A stretch of DNA of 64,000 bases from Gryllotalpicola daejeonensis (GCF_039538145.1 NZ_BAABBV010000002.1:372001-436000), one strand, 5' to 3'. Positions 44,023 through 53,131 are shown, counted from the stretch's first letter. Notes: a model not told the origin generated them from the letters alone. Program-made: numbers and translations.

Positions 44023-44777
44023 GCGACGAAGAGCTGCACCGCGTCGCGAACACGTGGCGCGTCGCCGACGTGGTCGGCGCGCATTTCGAGACGGATGCTT
44101 CGCGCGACGGCGCCGCCCGCACGCTGCGCTTGCGCGCCCCTGGCCTCGGCACCGAGCTCGCGGGCCAGCACATCGACATCCGCCTGACGGCCCCCGACGG
44201 CTACACGGCGCAGCGGTCGTACTCGCTGGCCTCGGCGGAGGGCGGCGACGAGGCGGAGATCACGGTCGAGGAGCTCGCCGACGGCGAGGTCTCGCCCTAC
44301 CTCGTGCGGGGTGTGCAGCCGGGCGACCAGCTCGAGGTGCGCGGGCCGGTCGGCGGCTGGTTCGTGTGGCGCCCCGAGGATCCCTCCCCCGTGGTTCTGA
44401 TCGCTGGCGGCTCCGGCATCGTGCCGCTCATGGCGATGGCTCGGCGGCACCGCGCGCTCGCCAGCCCCGTGCCGTTCACCCTGCTGTACTCGGTGCGCTC
44501 CCCCGACCGCGTGATCTTCCACGACGAGCTGCACGAGCTCGCCGCCGACACCCGGGCGCCCTTCGAGCTCATGCTGTTCTATACCCGCGAGGCGCCGCCC
44601 GAGACGACGCGTGCGCCAGGCCGGCTCACCCGCGAAGAGGTCGCCATGGCGGCGATGGACGAGGACGTGCGGTTCTTCATCTGCGGGCCGACCGCGTTCG
44701 TCGAGACCGTCGCGAACCGCGTGATCGACGACGGCTTCGACCCCGACCGCATCAAGACCGAGCGCTTCGGCGGCTGA
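44019..44777 (+). CDS. FAD-dependent ferredoxin-reductase-type oxidoreductase
   Basis: 252 residues. FAD-binding RSYSLAS (~residue 65), NAD(P)-binding GGSGIVPLMAMA and the C-terminal CGPTAFVETVANRV show a ferredoxin-NADP reductase-like fold without an iron-sulfur domain. It probably passes NAD(P)H electrons to the molybdopterin protein encoded just upstream with a 4-bp overlap. GTG at 44019 is chosen by that overlap. Its 3' end overlaps the convergent ptsI gene by 26 bp. Confidence 0.82.
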   Translation: MSDEELHRVANTWRVADVVGAHFETDASRDGAARTLRLRAPGLGTELAGQHIDIRLTAPDGYTAQRSYSLASAEGGDEAEITVEELADGEVSPYLVRGVQPGDQLEVRGPVGGWFVWRPEDPSPVVLIAGGSGIVPLMAMARRHRALASPVPFTLLYSVRSPDRVIFHDELHELAADTRAPFELMLFYTREAPPETTRAPGRLTREEVAMAAMDEDVRFFICGPTAFVETVANRVIDDGFDPDRIKTERFGG

Positions 44778-46413
44778 GCTCAGCCTCGACGACCGCGCGT
44801 GCCTCGGCGGCCGAGCGCGCGCCGACGGCCAGCGCCGCGAGCTCGCGCGCCTCGGCGAGCGTATGCGCACCGAGCTCGGCGCGCACCTCCCCCAGCAGCG
44901 CGGGCGACATCGACAGCTCGGTCGCCCCGAGCCCTACGAGCACCACGGCCAGCAGCGGGTCGCCCGCCGCCTCGCCACACACCCCGACCGGAACCCCGGC
45001 CTCGGCCCCCGCCTGCCCCACGAGACGCACGAGCCGCAGCACCGCCGGGTGCCACGGGTCCTGGTAGGCGGCGACGGTGCCCAGCATCCGATCGGCCGCC
45101 AAGGCGTACTGCGTCAGGTCGTTCGTGCCGATCGAGATGAAGTCGACGAGCGGCGCGAGCTGGTCGGCGAGCACGGCCGACGACGGCACCTCTGCCGTGA
45201 TGCCGACCGACGCGATGCCGAACGAGCGGGCGAGCGCCACGAAGTACTCGGTCTCGTCGGCGTCGGCGACCATCGGCGCCATGACGGCGAGTTCGACGCC
45301 GGTCTGGTCGCGCGCGGCGACGAGCGCCTCGAGCTGATCGCGCAGCACGCCTTCGTGCTCGCGCAGCGCCCGCAGGCCGCGGCGGCCGAGCGCGGGGTTC
45401 TCCTCATGCTCGTGGCCGAGGAACGCCAGCTGCTTGTCCGCGCCGGTGTCGAGCACGCGCACGATCACGCGGCGGCCGGCGAACGGGCGGAACGCCTCGG
45501 CATAGTGCGCCGTCTGCGCCTCGACCGATGGGGCCGCCTGCGACTCGAGGTAGAGGAACTCGGTGCGCAGCAGGCCGACGCCCTCCGCCCCCAAGGCGAC
45601 CGCGGCTGGGGCATCCGTCGCGTCGCCCAGGTTCGCGAGCAGCGGCACCCGCGTGCCGTCCGCGAGCGCACCCGGCGTCGGCGCACAGGGCGCGGCGGCC
45701 ACGGATCCGCGGGCGCGCGCTCCGTCGACTTCCGCGATGCTCGGGTCGGCGACCACGAGGCCGGCAGGCGCGTCGACGACCACCACCTGGCCGTCGGCGA
45801 GTCCGCCGCAGCCGGCCGCGCCGACGATCGCGGGCAGGCGCCGCTGCTTGGCGAGGATCGCGGTGTGCGACGTCGGGCCGCCCGCCTCCGTCACGATGGC
45901 GAGCACCTTGTCGAGGTCGAGCGCCGCCGTGTCGGCAGGCGCGAGATCGTGGGCCACCAGAACAAAGGGGCGATCGGATGCCGGCACCTCAGGCACCCCG
46001 ACGCCGGAGAGGCGGGCGACCGTGCGCCGGCAGACATCATCGAGGTCGGCGGCGCGCTCGGCCATCAGCCCGCCCATGCCCTCGAGCATGCGGCGGTACG
46101 CCCCGAACGCGTCGAACACGGCGCGCTCCGCGCTCTGGCCGGCCTCGATGCGGGCGGCCGCGTCGTCGATGACGGTGGGATCCTGTGCCATGAGGGACTG
46201 GGCCTCGAGCACGTCGCGGGCGTCGCCGTCGACGAGAGCCGCCCGGGCGGCGAGCTCCGCCGCGGTCTCGGCGAGGGCGGCGAGCAGGCGGGCGCGCTCG
46301 GCCGCGGCGTCCCCGGTGCGCGGCGAATCCACCGGCTCCGCGATCGGCTCAGCCATGCGCAACACGGCGCCGACAGCGATGCCGCGGCCCACGCCGATAC
46401 CGGTGATGCGCAT
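44752..46413 (-). CDS. ptsI: Phosphoenolpyruvate-protein phosphotransferase (PTS enzyme I)
   Basis: 553 residues. It transfers phosphate from phosphoenolpyruvate to HPr at the start of the sugar PTS. Phospho-His is in GGPTSHTAILAKQ (His within SHT), the C-terminal PEP-binding domain has GVGLLRTEFLYL and GVCGEAAGD with the catalytic Cys. Start ATG at 46413 follows AAGGAGG closely. HPr is not in this window; an EIIA is at 27353. The gene ends inside the convergent reductase gene (26 bp). Length is slightly below the 570-575 typical of the family. Confidence 0.9.
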   Translation of the reverse strand: MRITGIGVGRGIAVGAVLRMAEPIAEPVDSPRTGDAAAERARLLAALAETAAELAARAALVDGDARDVLEAQSLMAQDPTVIDDAAARIEAGQSAERAVFDAFGAYRRMLEGMGGLMAERAADLDDVCRRTVARLSGVGVPEVPASDRPFVLVAHDLAPADTAALDLDKVLAIVTEAGGPTSHTAILAKQRRLPAIVGAAGCGGLADGQVVVVDAPAGLVVADPSIAEVDGARARGSVAAAPCAPTPGALADGTRVPLLANLGDATDAPAAVALGAEGVGLLRTEFLYLESQAAPSVEAQTAHYAEAFRPFAGRRVIVRVLDTGADKQLAFLGHEHEENPALGRRGLRALREHEGVLRDQLEALVAARDQTGVELAVMAPMVADADETEYFVALARSFGIASVGITAEVPSSAVLADQLAPLVDFISIGTNDLTQYALAADRMLGTVAAYQDPWHPAVLRLVRLVGQAGAEAGVPVGVCGEAAGDPLLAVVLVGLGATELSMSPALLGEVRAELGAHTLAEARELAALAVGARSAAEARAVVEAELSRRSARS

Positions 46414-46502
46414 AGCCCTCCTTCGGCCACCCAGCCTAACCGCGCGTGCGCCACGCGGTCGCCCGAGCCCCGATCGGCTTCCGACCACAGCACAATGAGG
46501 GC

Positions 46503-47636
46503 ATGACCGAGCGCGACTCGCCCGCAACCGCGGTGGAGCAGGTCAAAGAGGTCGTCGACCGCGCGCAGCGGTTGCGCCTCGCGCGCGTGTTCCAGCACTA
46601 CACCGACTCCAACGGGCCGCTGCTCGCGGCGGGCATGGCCTATCAGTCGCTGTTCGCGCTCTTCGCCGCCGTGTGGGTCGGCTTCTCGATCGCGGGCATC
46701 TGGGTGCGGTCGAACGAGCTGCTCTACGACCAGCTGATCAGGCTCGTGAACCAGGCCGTGCCGAACCTCATCGGCGACGGCGGTGCCATCTCGACCAGAA
46801 CGCTCGACGCCGCCAATCTGGCGCTGACCTACACCGCGGTCATTGCGTTCGCGGCACTCGTGTGGACCGCGCTCGGGTGGCTGTCGTCGACGCGCACGGC
46901 GATCCGGACGATCTTCGGGGTCGGCAACGACAAGCGGAACTTCTTCGTGCAGCGCTCGATCGACGCCGTGCAGGCGGTCGGGTTCGGCGTGGGCCTGATC
47001 GTCTCCGCCCTGATCGCGCTGATCACCACGCAGCTGCTCGAGCTGATCCTGCTTCAGCTGGGCGTCGACCGGGCGTCGCCGCTATCGCAGCTCGGGGTCT
47101 ATTCGGTCACCGTGTTCGTCTCGCTGCTGATCAACTTCGGCACGCTGGCGGCGATGTACCGGCTGCTGTCGCGCCTGTACATCCCGTGGCGCAACCTGTT
47201 CGTCGGCTCGGCCATCGGCGCAGTCGCGCTCTCCGTGCTGAGCCAGGCGAGCAGCTACCTGCTGCGGGGCGCCTCGCGGAACCCGGCGCTCGCGGGTTTC
47301 GCGGTGTTCGTCGCACTGCTCCTGTGGTTCAACTTCGTCTGCCAGGTGATCCTGATCGCCGCATCCTGGATCGCCGTCGGCATGGAGGATCGCGGCCTCT
47401 CCGCCCGCCGCCTGTCTGCCGAGGAGGCCGCGCAGGAGCGCCTGCGCGAGGAGTACCAGCGCGACCTCGAAGAGGCCCGGCGCGCGGTGCGCACCGCGAA
47501 CGAGGTCTATGAGCGGGTCACGGGTTGGCGGCGCAGGCGCCAGGCGCGCCGCCTGCTGCTGCGTGCGTTGCGTCACCTGCGGGTCGTGACGGCGAACGAC
47601 CCCGATCGCAGGCAGAAGAGGCGACCGGATGCCTGA
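46503..47636 (+). CDS. YihY/BrkB-family membrane protein
   Basis: 377 residues. Six or so membrane helices occupy ~35-300, starting with GPLLAAGMAYQSLFALFAAVW, the family N-terminal motif; GIW, FGTLAAMYRLLSRLYIPWRN and the late VAGWVIAASW-like region fit too. Function is unknown for the family (earlier called ribonuclease BN without support). The C-terminal ~80 residues are a charged coiled-coil tail (RLREEYQRDLEEARRAVR). ATG at 46503 opens MTERDSPAT; the frame extends back to 46446 without support. It is divergent from ptsI. Confidence 0.82.
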   Translation: MTERDSPATAVEQVKEVVDRAQRLRLARVFQHYTDSNGPLLAAGMAYQSLFALFAAVWVGFSIAGIWVRSNELLYDQLIRLVNQAVPNLIGDGGAISTRTLDAANLALTYTAVIAFAALVWTALGWLSSTRTAIRTIFGVGNDKRNFFVQRSIDAVQAVGFGVGLIVSALIALITTQLLELILLQLGVDRASPLSQLGVYSVTVFVSLLINFGTLAAMYRLLSRLYIPWRNLFVGSAIGAVALSVLSQASSYLLRGASRNPALAGFAVFVALLLWFNFVCQVILIAASWIAVGMEDRGLSARRLSAEEAAQERLREEYQRDLEEARRAVRTANEVYERVTGWRRRRQARRLLLRALRHLRVVTANDPDRRQKRRPDA

Positions 47637-47683
47637 CCCCAGACGGCATCGTCGGTGTCAGACGCCCCGGCTAGGCTTTTGCC

Positions 47684-48526
47684 ATGGCGAAATCGACCCC
47701 TTTGCGCATCGCATCGGTCAATGTGAACGGCATCCGCGCGGCGTACCGCAAGGGCATGGGCGACTGGGTGAACAGCCGGGGCGCCGACATCATCGCCATT
47801 CAAGAAGTGCGAGCGACGGTCGACGACCTCTCGGCGCTGCTCGGGCCCGAGTGGAACATCCTGCACGACGAGGCCACCGCCAAGGGCCGCGCGGGGGTCG
47901 CACTGGCGAGCCGGCGGAAGGCCGAGATCCACCGCGTGACCTTCGGGGACGACGACTTCGACTCGGCGGGCCGCTGGCTCGAGGCCGACTACAACGTCGA
48001 CGGCACGATCGTGACCGTGGTCTCGACCTACGTGCACTCCGGCGAGGCCGATACCCCGAAGCAGGTCGAGAAGTACAAGTTCCTCGACGCTCTCATGAAG
48101 CGGCTGCCCGAGCTGCGCGAGCACAACCCGCTGTCGGTGTTCATGGGCGACCTCAACGTCGGCCACCGCACGCTCGACATCAAGAACTGGAAGGGCAACG
48201 TGAAGCGCGCCGGCTTCCTGCCCAAGGAGCGCGAGTACTTCGACAAGATCTTCGGCGCAGAAGACGAAGAGGGCTACAACACGGGGAAGGCCGGCCTCGG
48301 CTGGATCGATCTCGGCCGCAAGTTCTCGGGCGAGGTCGAGGGTCCGTACACGTGGTGGTCGAACCGCGGGCAGGCGTTCGACAACGACACGGGCTGGCGC
48401 ATCGACTACCAGGTGGCGACGCCCGAGCTGGCCGCGAAGGCCACCTCGTACGCCGTCGACCGTTACCCGAGCTACGACGCGCGCTGGTCAGACCACGCGC
48501 CGATCGTCGTCGACTACCAGCTGTAG
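47684..48526 (+). CDS. xth: Exodeoxyribonuclease III
   Basis: 280 residues. AP endonuclease/3'-5' exonuclease in base-excision repair. Motifs: RIASVNVNGIRAAY near the start, AIQEVRA (metal-binding Glu), MGDLNVGHRTLDIKNWKGN, and the C-terminal WSDHAPIVVDY with the catalytic His. ATG at 47684 follows the BrkB-family gene by 47 bp. It is 75 bp before trpS. No fusion or truncation. Confidence 0.92.
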   Translation: MAKSTPLRIASVNVNGIRAAYRKGMGDWVNSRGADIIAIQEVRATVDDLSALLGPEWNILHDEATAKGRAGVALASRRKAEIHRVTFGDDDFDSAGRWLEADYNVDGTIVTVVSTYVHSGEADTPKQVEKYKFLDALMKRLPELREHNPLSVFMGDLNVGHRTLDIKNWKGNVKRAGFLPKEREYFDKIFGAEDEEGYNTGKAGLGWIDLGRKFSGEVEGPYTWWSNRGQAFDNDTGWRIDYQVATPELAAKATSYAVDRYPSYDARWSDHAPIVVDYQL

Positions 48527-48601
48527 AGCATCTCTTTCGCGCGCGAGCTGCACCAGGCATCCGCTCGCCGCATGTGAATCACCGGAACGCAAGGAACCCG
48601 C

Positions 48602-49609
48602 ATGACCAAGCCCCGCCTCTATTCGGGCATTCAGCCCTCGAGCGACTCGCTGCACCTCGGCAACTACGTCGGGGCGCTGCTGCAGTTCCGCGCCATGCAG
48701 GGCGAGTACGACGCGTTCTTCTCGATCGTCGACCTGCACGCGCTGACGAACGCGGCGTTCGATCCGAAGTCCCTCGCCGCCGCCTCGCGCGGGCTCGCTG
48801 CGCAGTACATCGCCGCGGGTGTCGACCCGGGCAAGTCCACGCTGTACGTCCAGTCGCACGTGCCGGCGCACGCACAGCTCGCGTGGGTGCTGAACACCAT
48901 CACGGGGTTCGGCGAGGCGAGCCGCATGACGCAGTTCAAAGACAAGTCGCAGCGCTTCGGCGCCGAGGGCACGACGGTCGGGCTGTTCGACTACCCGGTG
49001 CTGATGGCCGCCGACATCCTGCTGTTCGACACCGAGGTCGTGCCGGTCGGCGACGACCAGAAGCAGCACATCGAGCTGACGCGCAACCTCGCCGAGCGCT
49101 TCAACGCGCGCTTCGGCGAGGTGTTCACCGTGCCGGTCGGCCAGTACCCGGAAGAGGGCGCGCGCATCTACGACCTGCAGGAGCCGACGTCGAAGATGTC
49201 GAAGTCGGCCGCGACCGACGCCGGCCTGATCTGGGTGCTCGACGAGCCGTCGGTGACCCGCAAGAAGATCATGCGCGCGGTGACCGACACCGGCGCTGAG
49301 GTGAAGTACGACTGGACGACGAAGCCGGGTGTGACCAACCTGCTCGAGATCTACACCGCGATCACCGGGTCGTCGGTCGCCGACGCTGAGGCCGTATTCG
49401 CGGGCAAGGGCTACGGCGACTTCAAGCGCACCGTGGCCGACGCGGTCATCGCCGAGCTCGAGCCGGTGCGCGCCCGTGCCCTCGAATTGCTCGCCGACCC
49501 GGCCGAGCTCGACCGCCTGCTCGCGCTGAACGCCGCTCGGGCGAACGAGGTCGCCGAGGCGACACTGAAGCGTGTCTACGAGGCCGTCGGGATTCTGCCT
49601 CGCGTTTGA
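48602..49609 (+). CDS. trpS: Tryptophan--tRNA ligase
   Basis: 335 residues, class I aminoacyl-tRNA synthetase. HIGH-type motif LHLGNYVGA is near residue 18, and KMSKS is present as SKMSKSAA in the middle. It charges tRNA-Trp in the cytoplasm. No T-box or other leader was seen in the 75-bp gap before it. ATG at 48602 follows AAGGAAC at short spacing. Single copy status cannot be judged from this window. Confidence 0.95.
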   Translation: MTKPRLYSGIQPSSDSLHLGNYVGALLQFRAMQGEYDAFFSIVDLHALTNAAFDPKSLAAASRGLAAQYIAAGVDPGKSTLYVQSHVPAHAQLAWVLNTITGFGEASRMTQFKDKSQRFGAEGTTVGLFDYPVLMAADILLFDTEVVPVGDDQKQHIELTRNLAERFNARFGEVFTVPVGQYPEEGARIYDLQEPTSKMSKSAATDAGLIWVLDEPSVTRKKIMRAVTDTGAEVKYDWTTKPGVTNLLEIYTAITGSSVADAEAVFAGKGYGDFKRTVADAVIAELEPVRARALELLADPAELDRLLALNAARANEVAEATLKRVYEAVGILPRV

Positions 49610-49622
49610 TTCGACGACTAGC

Positions 49623-50288
49623 GTGACCACAGTGGAACCCGTGGTGCTGCGCAGTGAGAGGCTCGTGCTCTCGATGCCGACGCTCGATGACACCGAGCGC
49701 GTGTTCGAGTACTGCCAGGACCCGATGTTCATCGACTACCTGACGACGCCCACGCCGTACCGGCGCGAAGACGCCGAGCACTTCCTCGGCACGATCGTGC
49801 CGACCGGGTGGGAGGTCGGGCGCGAGTTCATCTGGGCGCTGCGCGAGCCCGCCGGGCCGAACGGCGAGAAGGGCGGCCCGCTGCTCGGGGTCGTCGGCCT
49901 GCACCGGCGCCGTGCGACCGACCCCGAGTCGCTCGACGTCGGGTACTGGCTCGGAGCACCGCACCGCGGGCGCGGCCTCATGGCCGAGGCGGTCCGAACG
50001 GTCAGCGACTGGGCGCTGGAGGCGGGCGTCGCCCGCACCGTGCACTGGGAGTGCCTCATCGGCAACTACGCCTCCGCGCGCACCGCGCAGGCCGCGGGAT
50101 TCCGCTTCACCGGCATCGGTCCCTCTCAGATCGCGTACCGCGACGGCTCGCACCCCGAGCACTGGCACGGGCGGCGCCTGGCGGGCGACGACGGCACCAT
50201 CGCCGCCTACCTCGCGTGGCCCGCGGCGCCGGGCGGGTCGGCTGAGCCGCCCGCGCCGTCTTCGCCGACCACGCCGGGCGGCGGATGA
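49623..50288 (+). CDS. GNAT-family acetyltransferase (RimJ-like)
   Basis: 221 residues. GNAT core: LRSERLVLSMPTLDDTERV at the start, then GYWLGAPHRGRGLMAEAVRTV (acetyl-CoA loop RGRGLM) and NYASARTAQAAGFRFTG. This RimJ/RimL-like layout suggests N-terminal or side-chain acetylation of a protein or small amine; substrate unknown. The last ~25 residues are a Pro/Ser/Gly tail. GTG at 49623 is preferred; GTG at 49632 is possible. Its end overlaps the HAD gene by 4 bp. Confidence 0.82.
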   Translation: MTTVEPVVLRSERLVLSMPTLDDTERVFEYCQDPMFIDYLTTPTPYRREDAEHFLGTIVPTGWEVGREFIWALREPAGPNGEKGGPLLGVVGLHRRRATDPESLDVGYWLGAPHRGRGLMAEAVRTVSDWALEAGVARTVHWECLIGNYASARTAQAAGFRFTGIGPSQIAYRDGSHPEHWHGRRLAGDDGTIAAYLAWPAAPGGSAEPPAPSSPTTPGGG

Positions 50289-51064
50289 GCACCGACGCGC
50301 CCGCGCAGGGCGCACGCGCGCCGCAGGTCGTGCTCTTCGACCTCGACGCGACGCTCTTCGATCACCCCGGCGCGTTCCGACGCGGCATCCTCGCGCACGT
50401 CGCCGCGCTCGGCGCTCCGTACGACACGGCGAGCGCCGCCGACATCGTTGCCGCCTGGCAGCAGGCAGAAGACCTGCACTTCGAGCGCTATCTCGCCGGC
50501 GAGCTCGATTACGAGGGCCAGCGCCGCGCACGCGTCCGTGACTTCGCGGCCCGATTCAGCGCAGCCGAGCTGGGCGACGACGCCGCGTCCACGTGGTTCA
50601 GCGGCTACTACGACGCCTACCGCGACGAATGGACCGCGTACGACGACGTCCCCGGCGCACTCGACGCACTCGAGGCCGCCATTCCGGGCATCCGCTTCGG
50701 CATCGTCACGAACGGCGAGCTCGCGCTGCAGCAGGGCAAGGTCGCGACGATCGGATTGGACGCGCGTGTCGACCAGGTGATCGCATCCGGTGAGCTCGGC
50801 ATCGCCAAGCCCGACCCGCGCATCTTCCTGCACGCGGCAGAGCGGTTCGGGGTCGCGCCGGGCGAGGTCGTCTACGTCGGCGACCGCGTGCGCGTCGACG
50901 CGCTGGGCGCCGCCGCGGCGGGGCTGATCGGCGTGTGGATCGACCGCGACGAGCGCGGCTGGGGCGAATTCGAGACGGATGCCGCAGCTGCGGGCATCCA
51001 TCGCATCGTGTCCCTCGCCGAGCTGCCCGAACTGCTCGCTGCGGTCCGGACGAGCGCGCGCTAG
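50285..51064 (+). CDS. HAD-family hydrolase
   Basis: 259 residues. DxD nucleophile in LFDLDATLFDH (~residues 18-24), GIVTNGELA (motif II), IAKPDPRIFLHAA (motif III Lys) and GDRVRVDALGA (motif IV Asp). The alpha-helical cap at residues ~30-130 fits the YjjG/REG-2-like group, which dephosphorylates small phosphates. The normal DLDGT is here DLDAT, a common variant. ATG at 50285 overlaps the GNAT stop. Ends in CTAG shared with pnuC, 4-bp convergent overlap. Confidence 0.85.
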   Translation: MSTDAPAQGARAPQVVLFDLDATLFDHPGAFRRGILAHVAALGAPYDTASAADIVAAWQQAEDLHFERYLAGELDYEGQRRARVRDFAARFSAAELGDDAASTWFSGYYDAYRDEWTAYDDVPGALDALEAAIPGIRFGIVTNGELALQQGKVATIGLDARVDQVIASGELGIAKPDPRIFLHAAERFGVAPGEVVYVGDRVRVDALGAAAAGLIGVWIDRDERGWGEFETDAAAAGIHRIVSLAELPELLAAVRTSAR

Positions 51065-51741
51065 ACGGTCGTGAGCAGCGCGGCCTCGCGGCTGATGCGC
51101 GCGCGCTCGCGCCACCAGACGAAGAATCCGGTCAGGGTGAACGCGCCGTAGAAGACGTACATCGCCGCCGACGCGTAGTAGTGCGCACTGAACAGCAGGG
51201 GCACGCCGACGATGTCGACCGCGACCCAGATGAGCCAGAACTCCACCCAGCCCTTGGCCATGCCGTAGGTGGCGAGCAGAGAGCCGACGAAGATCCACGC
51301 GTCCGACCACACCGGCTCGTACGAGCCGAGGGCGCGGAACAGCGGGGTGAGCACGGCGGTGCCGCCCACCATGCCGGCGATCAGCCCGAGGCGCACCGGC
51401 CACGACGCCCAGCGCGGCGTGACGGCGACCCGGTCGCCGCTGCCGTCGGCGTCGCGCCGCGTCCAGCGGATCCAGCCGTAGATCGAGACGATGATGAACA
51501 TCACCTGCCGGCCGGCCTGGCCGAGCAGGTTGACGGGGTTCGGGGTGTCGAAGACCGCGCCGAGGAAGACCGTGAACAGCAGCGCGTTGCCGACGATGCC
51601 GACCGGCCACGCCCACGCCTTGCGCCGCATGCCGCCGAGGGCGCTCGCGAGACCGAAGAGGTTCCCGATCACCTCGCGCCACAGCACCACCTGGTCGCCG
51701 ATGTGCAGTTGGGCGTCGAAGAGCCAGCGAACGAGATCCAC
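51061..51741 (-). CDS. PnuC-family transporter (nicotinamide riboside or riboflavin)
   Basis: 226 residues with about seven membrane helices. Family marks are the N-terminal region EVIGNLFGLASALGGMRRKAWAWPVGIVGNALL and the loop IYGWIRWTRRDADG. PnuC proteins take up nicotinamide riboside; a PnuC-like subgroup in actinobacteria, RibM, takes up riboflavin. Its divergent position beside a riboflavin operon makes RibM plausible, but the riboswitch lies on the other strand and cannot act on this gene directly. ATG at 51741. The last bases overlap the convergent HAD gene. Confidence 0.75.
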   Translation of the reverse strand: MDLVRWLFDAQLHIGDQVVLWREVIGNLFGLASALGGMRRKAWAWPVGIVGNALLFTVFLGAVFDTPNPVNLLGQAGRQVMFIIVSIYGWIRWTRRDADGSGDRVAVTPRWASWPVRLGLIAGMVGGTAVLTPLFRALGSYEPVWSDAWIFVGSLLATYGMAKGWVEFWLIWVAVDIVGVPLLFSAHYYASAAMYVFYGAFTLTGFFVWWRERARISREAALLTTV

Positions 51742-51855
51742 GGTCGATGGTAACCAGCACCGGCCGGGTGCTCATTCCCGAGCGCCGCGGCAGGTGCCCC
51801 AGATGACGCCGGAAGACGGCGGAATAGAACTCGCGGGTACGATGGTTGCGCAATA

Positions 51856-51975
51856 CGTGCTCCGGGGTCGGTGAGAGTCCGAACCGGCGGTGAAAGTCCG
51901 CGACCCTCGCCTCGGCGAGGTTGAGCCGGTGGAACTCCGGCACCGACGGTTAAAGTCCGGATGGAAGGCAGCACG
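51856..51975 (+). ncRNA. FMN riboswitch (RFN element) of the rib operon
   Basis: The conserved RFN pattern is clear: P1 stem CGTGCT (51856-51861) with AGCACG (51970-51975), then GGGTCGGTGAGAGTCCGA, CCGGCGGTGAAAGTCCGCGA, a variable arm with CCTCGCCTCGGCGAGG, CCGGTGGAACTCCGG, and the end CACCGACGGTTAAAGTCCGG with ATGG. It binds FMN and shuts down the genes that follow. ribD starts 87 bp downstream; a separate hairpin at 52011-52057 covers its ribosome site, so control appears translational. Confidence 0.95.
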
Positions 51976-52010
51976 GCGCGCCTCCGCGGCGCGTGGTTGC
52001 GGCGTTCGCG

Positions 52011-52057
52011 TCCCCCGGAGCCCGATGGGCAGAAACCCAGAGGCTGGGCCGGAGGGA
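52011..52057 (+). promoter_or_regulatory. ribD: RBS-sequestering hairpin of the ribD riboswitch
   Basis: TCCCCCGG (52011-52018) can pair with CCGGAGGGA (52049-52057), which includes the Shine-Dalgarno GGAGGGA (52051-52057) five bases before the ribD ATG. Between them is a second stem-loop, CCCAG with CTGGG (52036-52048). This fits an expression platform where FMN binding hides the ribosome site. The pairing was checked by eye only. Confidence 0.7.
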
Positions 52058-52061
52058 AGAG

Positions 52062-53120
52062 ATGAGCGAGCAGCGCTTCGAAGCCGCGATGCGGCGCGCG
52101 CTCGAACTCGCCGCCAACGGCCCGGCGCGCGGCATCAATCCACGGGTCGGCTGCGTGCTGCTCTCCCCCGCCGGCGACGTGCTGGCCGAGGGCTGGCACC
52201 GAGGCGCGGGCACCCCGCACGCCGAGGTCGACGCGCTGACGAAGCTGCCGGACGGCGCAACCCGCGGCGCCACCGCCGTCGTCACCCTCGAGCCCTGCAA
52301 CCACACCGGCCGCACCGGCCCCTGCAGCGAAGCGCTCATCGCTGCGGGAATCACGCACGTCGTCTTCGCCGTCGCCGACCCCGGTGAGCGCTCACGCGGC
52401 GGCGCCGAGCGCCTGCGGGCGGCCGGCGTCGAGGTCACGCCCGGGGTGCTGGAGGACGAGGTCGAGGGATTCCTCGCCGACTGGCTCTTCGCCGTGCGCC
52501 ACGACCGCCCCTTCACCACACTCAAGTGGGCCTCGAGCCTCGACGGTCGCACCGCCGCGGCCGACGGCACGAGCCGGTGGATCACCGGACCCGCGGCACG
52601 CGAGCGCGTGCACGAGCAGCGCGCCGCCCACGACGCGATCCTGGTCGGCACGGGAACCCTGCTCGCCGACGACCCCAGCCTGACGGCGCGCACGGCCGAC
52701 GGCCGCCTGCGCGAGCAGCAGCCCGTCCCGGTGGTGCTCGGGGTGCGCGAGGTTCCTGAGGGGGCCGCCGTGCGCAGGCATCCCCAGCCCCTCATCGAGC
52801 TCAAGACCCGCGAACTGGCCGCCGGTCTGCACGAACTGCAGCAGCGCGGCATCCGCTCGCTCTATGTCGAAGCCGGGCCCACGCTCGCGAGCGCGCTGGT
52901 CACCGCAGGGCTCGTCGACGAATTCGAGATCTATCTCGCCCCCACCCTGATCGGCGGTCCGCGCACCGCCCTCGCAGACCTCGGCGTCGGCTCGATCGAC
53001 GAGCAGCGCCGCCTCGAACTCGGCAGCGTCGAACGCCTCGGCGACGACCTGCTGATCACCGCGCGACCCCTCGGTCCCCATTCGGCTTCGCCGAGTCGAC
53101 TAGCGGCGGAAGCGGAGTAA
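52062..53120 (+). CDS. ribD: Bifunctional pyrimidine deaminase/reductase
   Basis: 352 residues, bifunctional. The N-terminal deaminase half has the zinc motif PHAEVDAL (His-Ala-Glu) and PCNHTGRTGPCSEAL; the C-terminal reductase half has TLKWASSLDGRTAAADG and YVEAGPTLASALV. It carries out the second and third steps of riboflavin synthesis. ATG at 52062 is set by GGAGGGA at 52051 and by the riboswitch layout; an earlier in-frame ATG at 51993 lies in the leader. First of four rib genes, all controlled by the FMN riboswitch. Confidence 0.95.
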   Translation: MSEQRFEAAMRRALELAANGPARGINPRVGCVLLSPAGDVLAEGWHRGAGTPHAEVDALTKLPDGATRGATAVVTLEPCNHTGRTGPCSEALIAAGITHVVFAVADPGERSRGGAERLRAAGVEVTPGVLEDEVEGFLADWLFAVRHDRPFTTLKWASSLDGRTAAADGTSRWITGPAARERVHEQRAAHDAILVGTGTLLADDPSLTARTADGRLREQQPVPVVLGVREVPEGAAVRRHPQPLIELKTRELAAGLHELQQRGIRSLYVEAGPTLASALVTAGLVDEFEIYLAPTLIGGPRTALADLGVGSIDEQRRLELGSVERLGDDLLITARPLGPHSASPSRLAAEAE

Positions 53121-53131
53121 GGAGAAGCACC

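Noticed and set aside
48527..48601. T-box or trp attenuator before trpS
   Set aside because: The gap is only 75 bp and lacks T-box sequence or a Trp-rich leader peptide.
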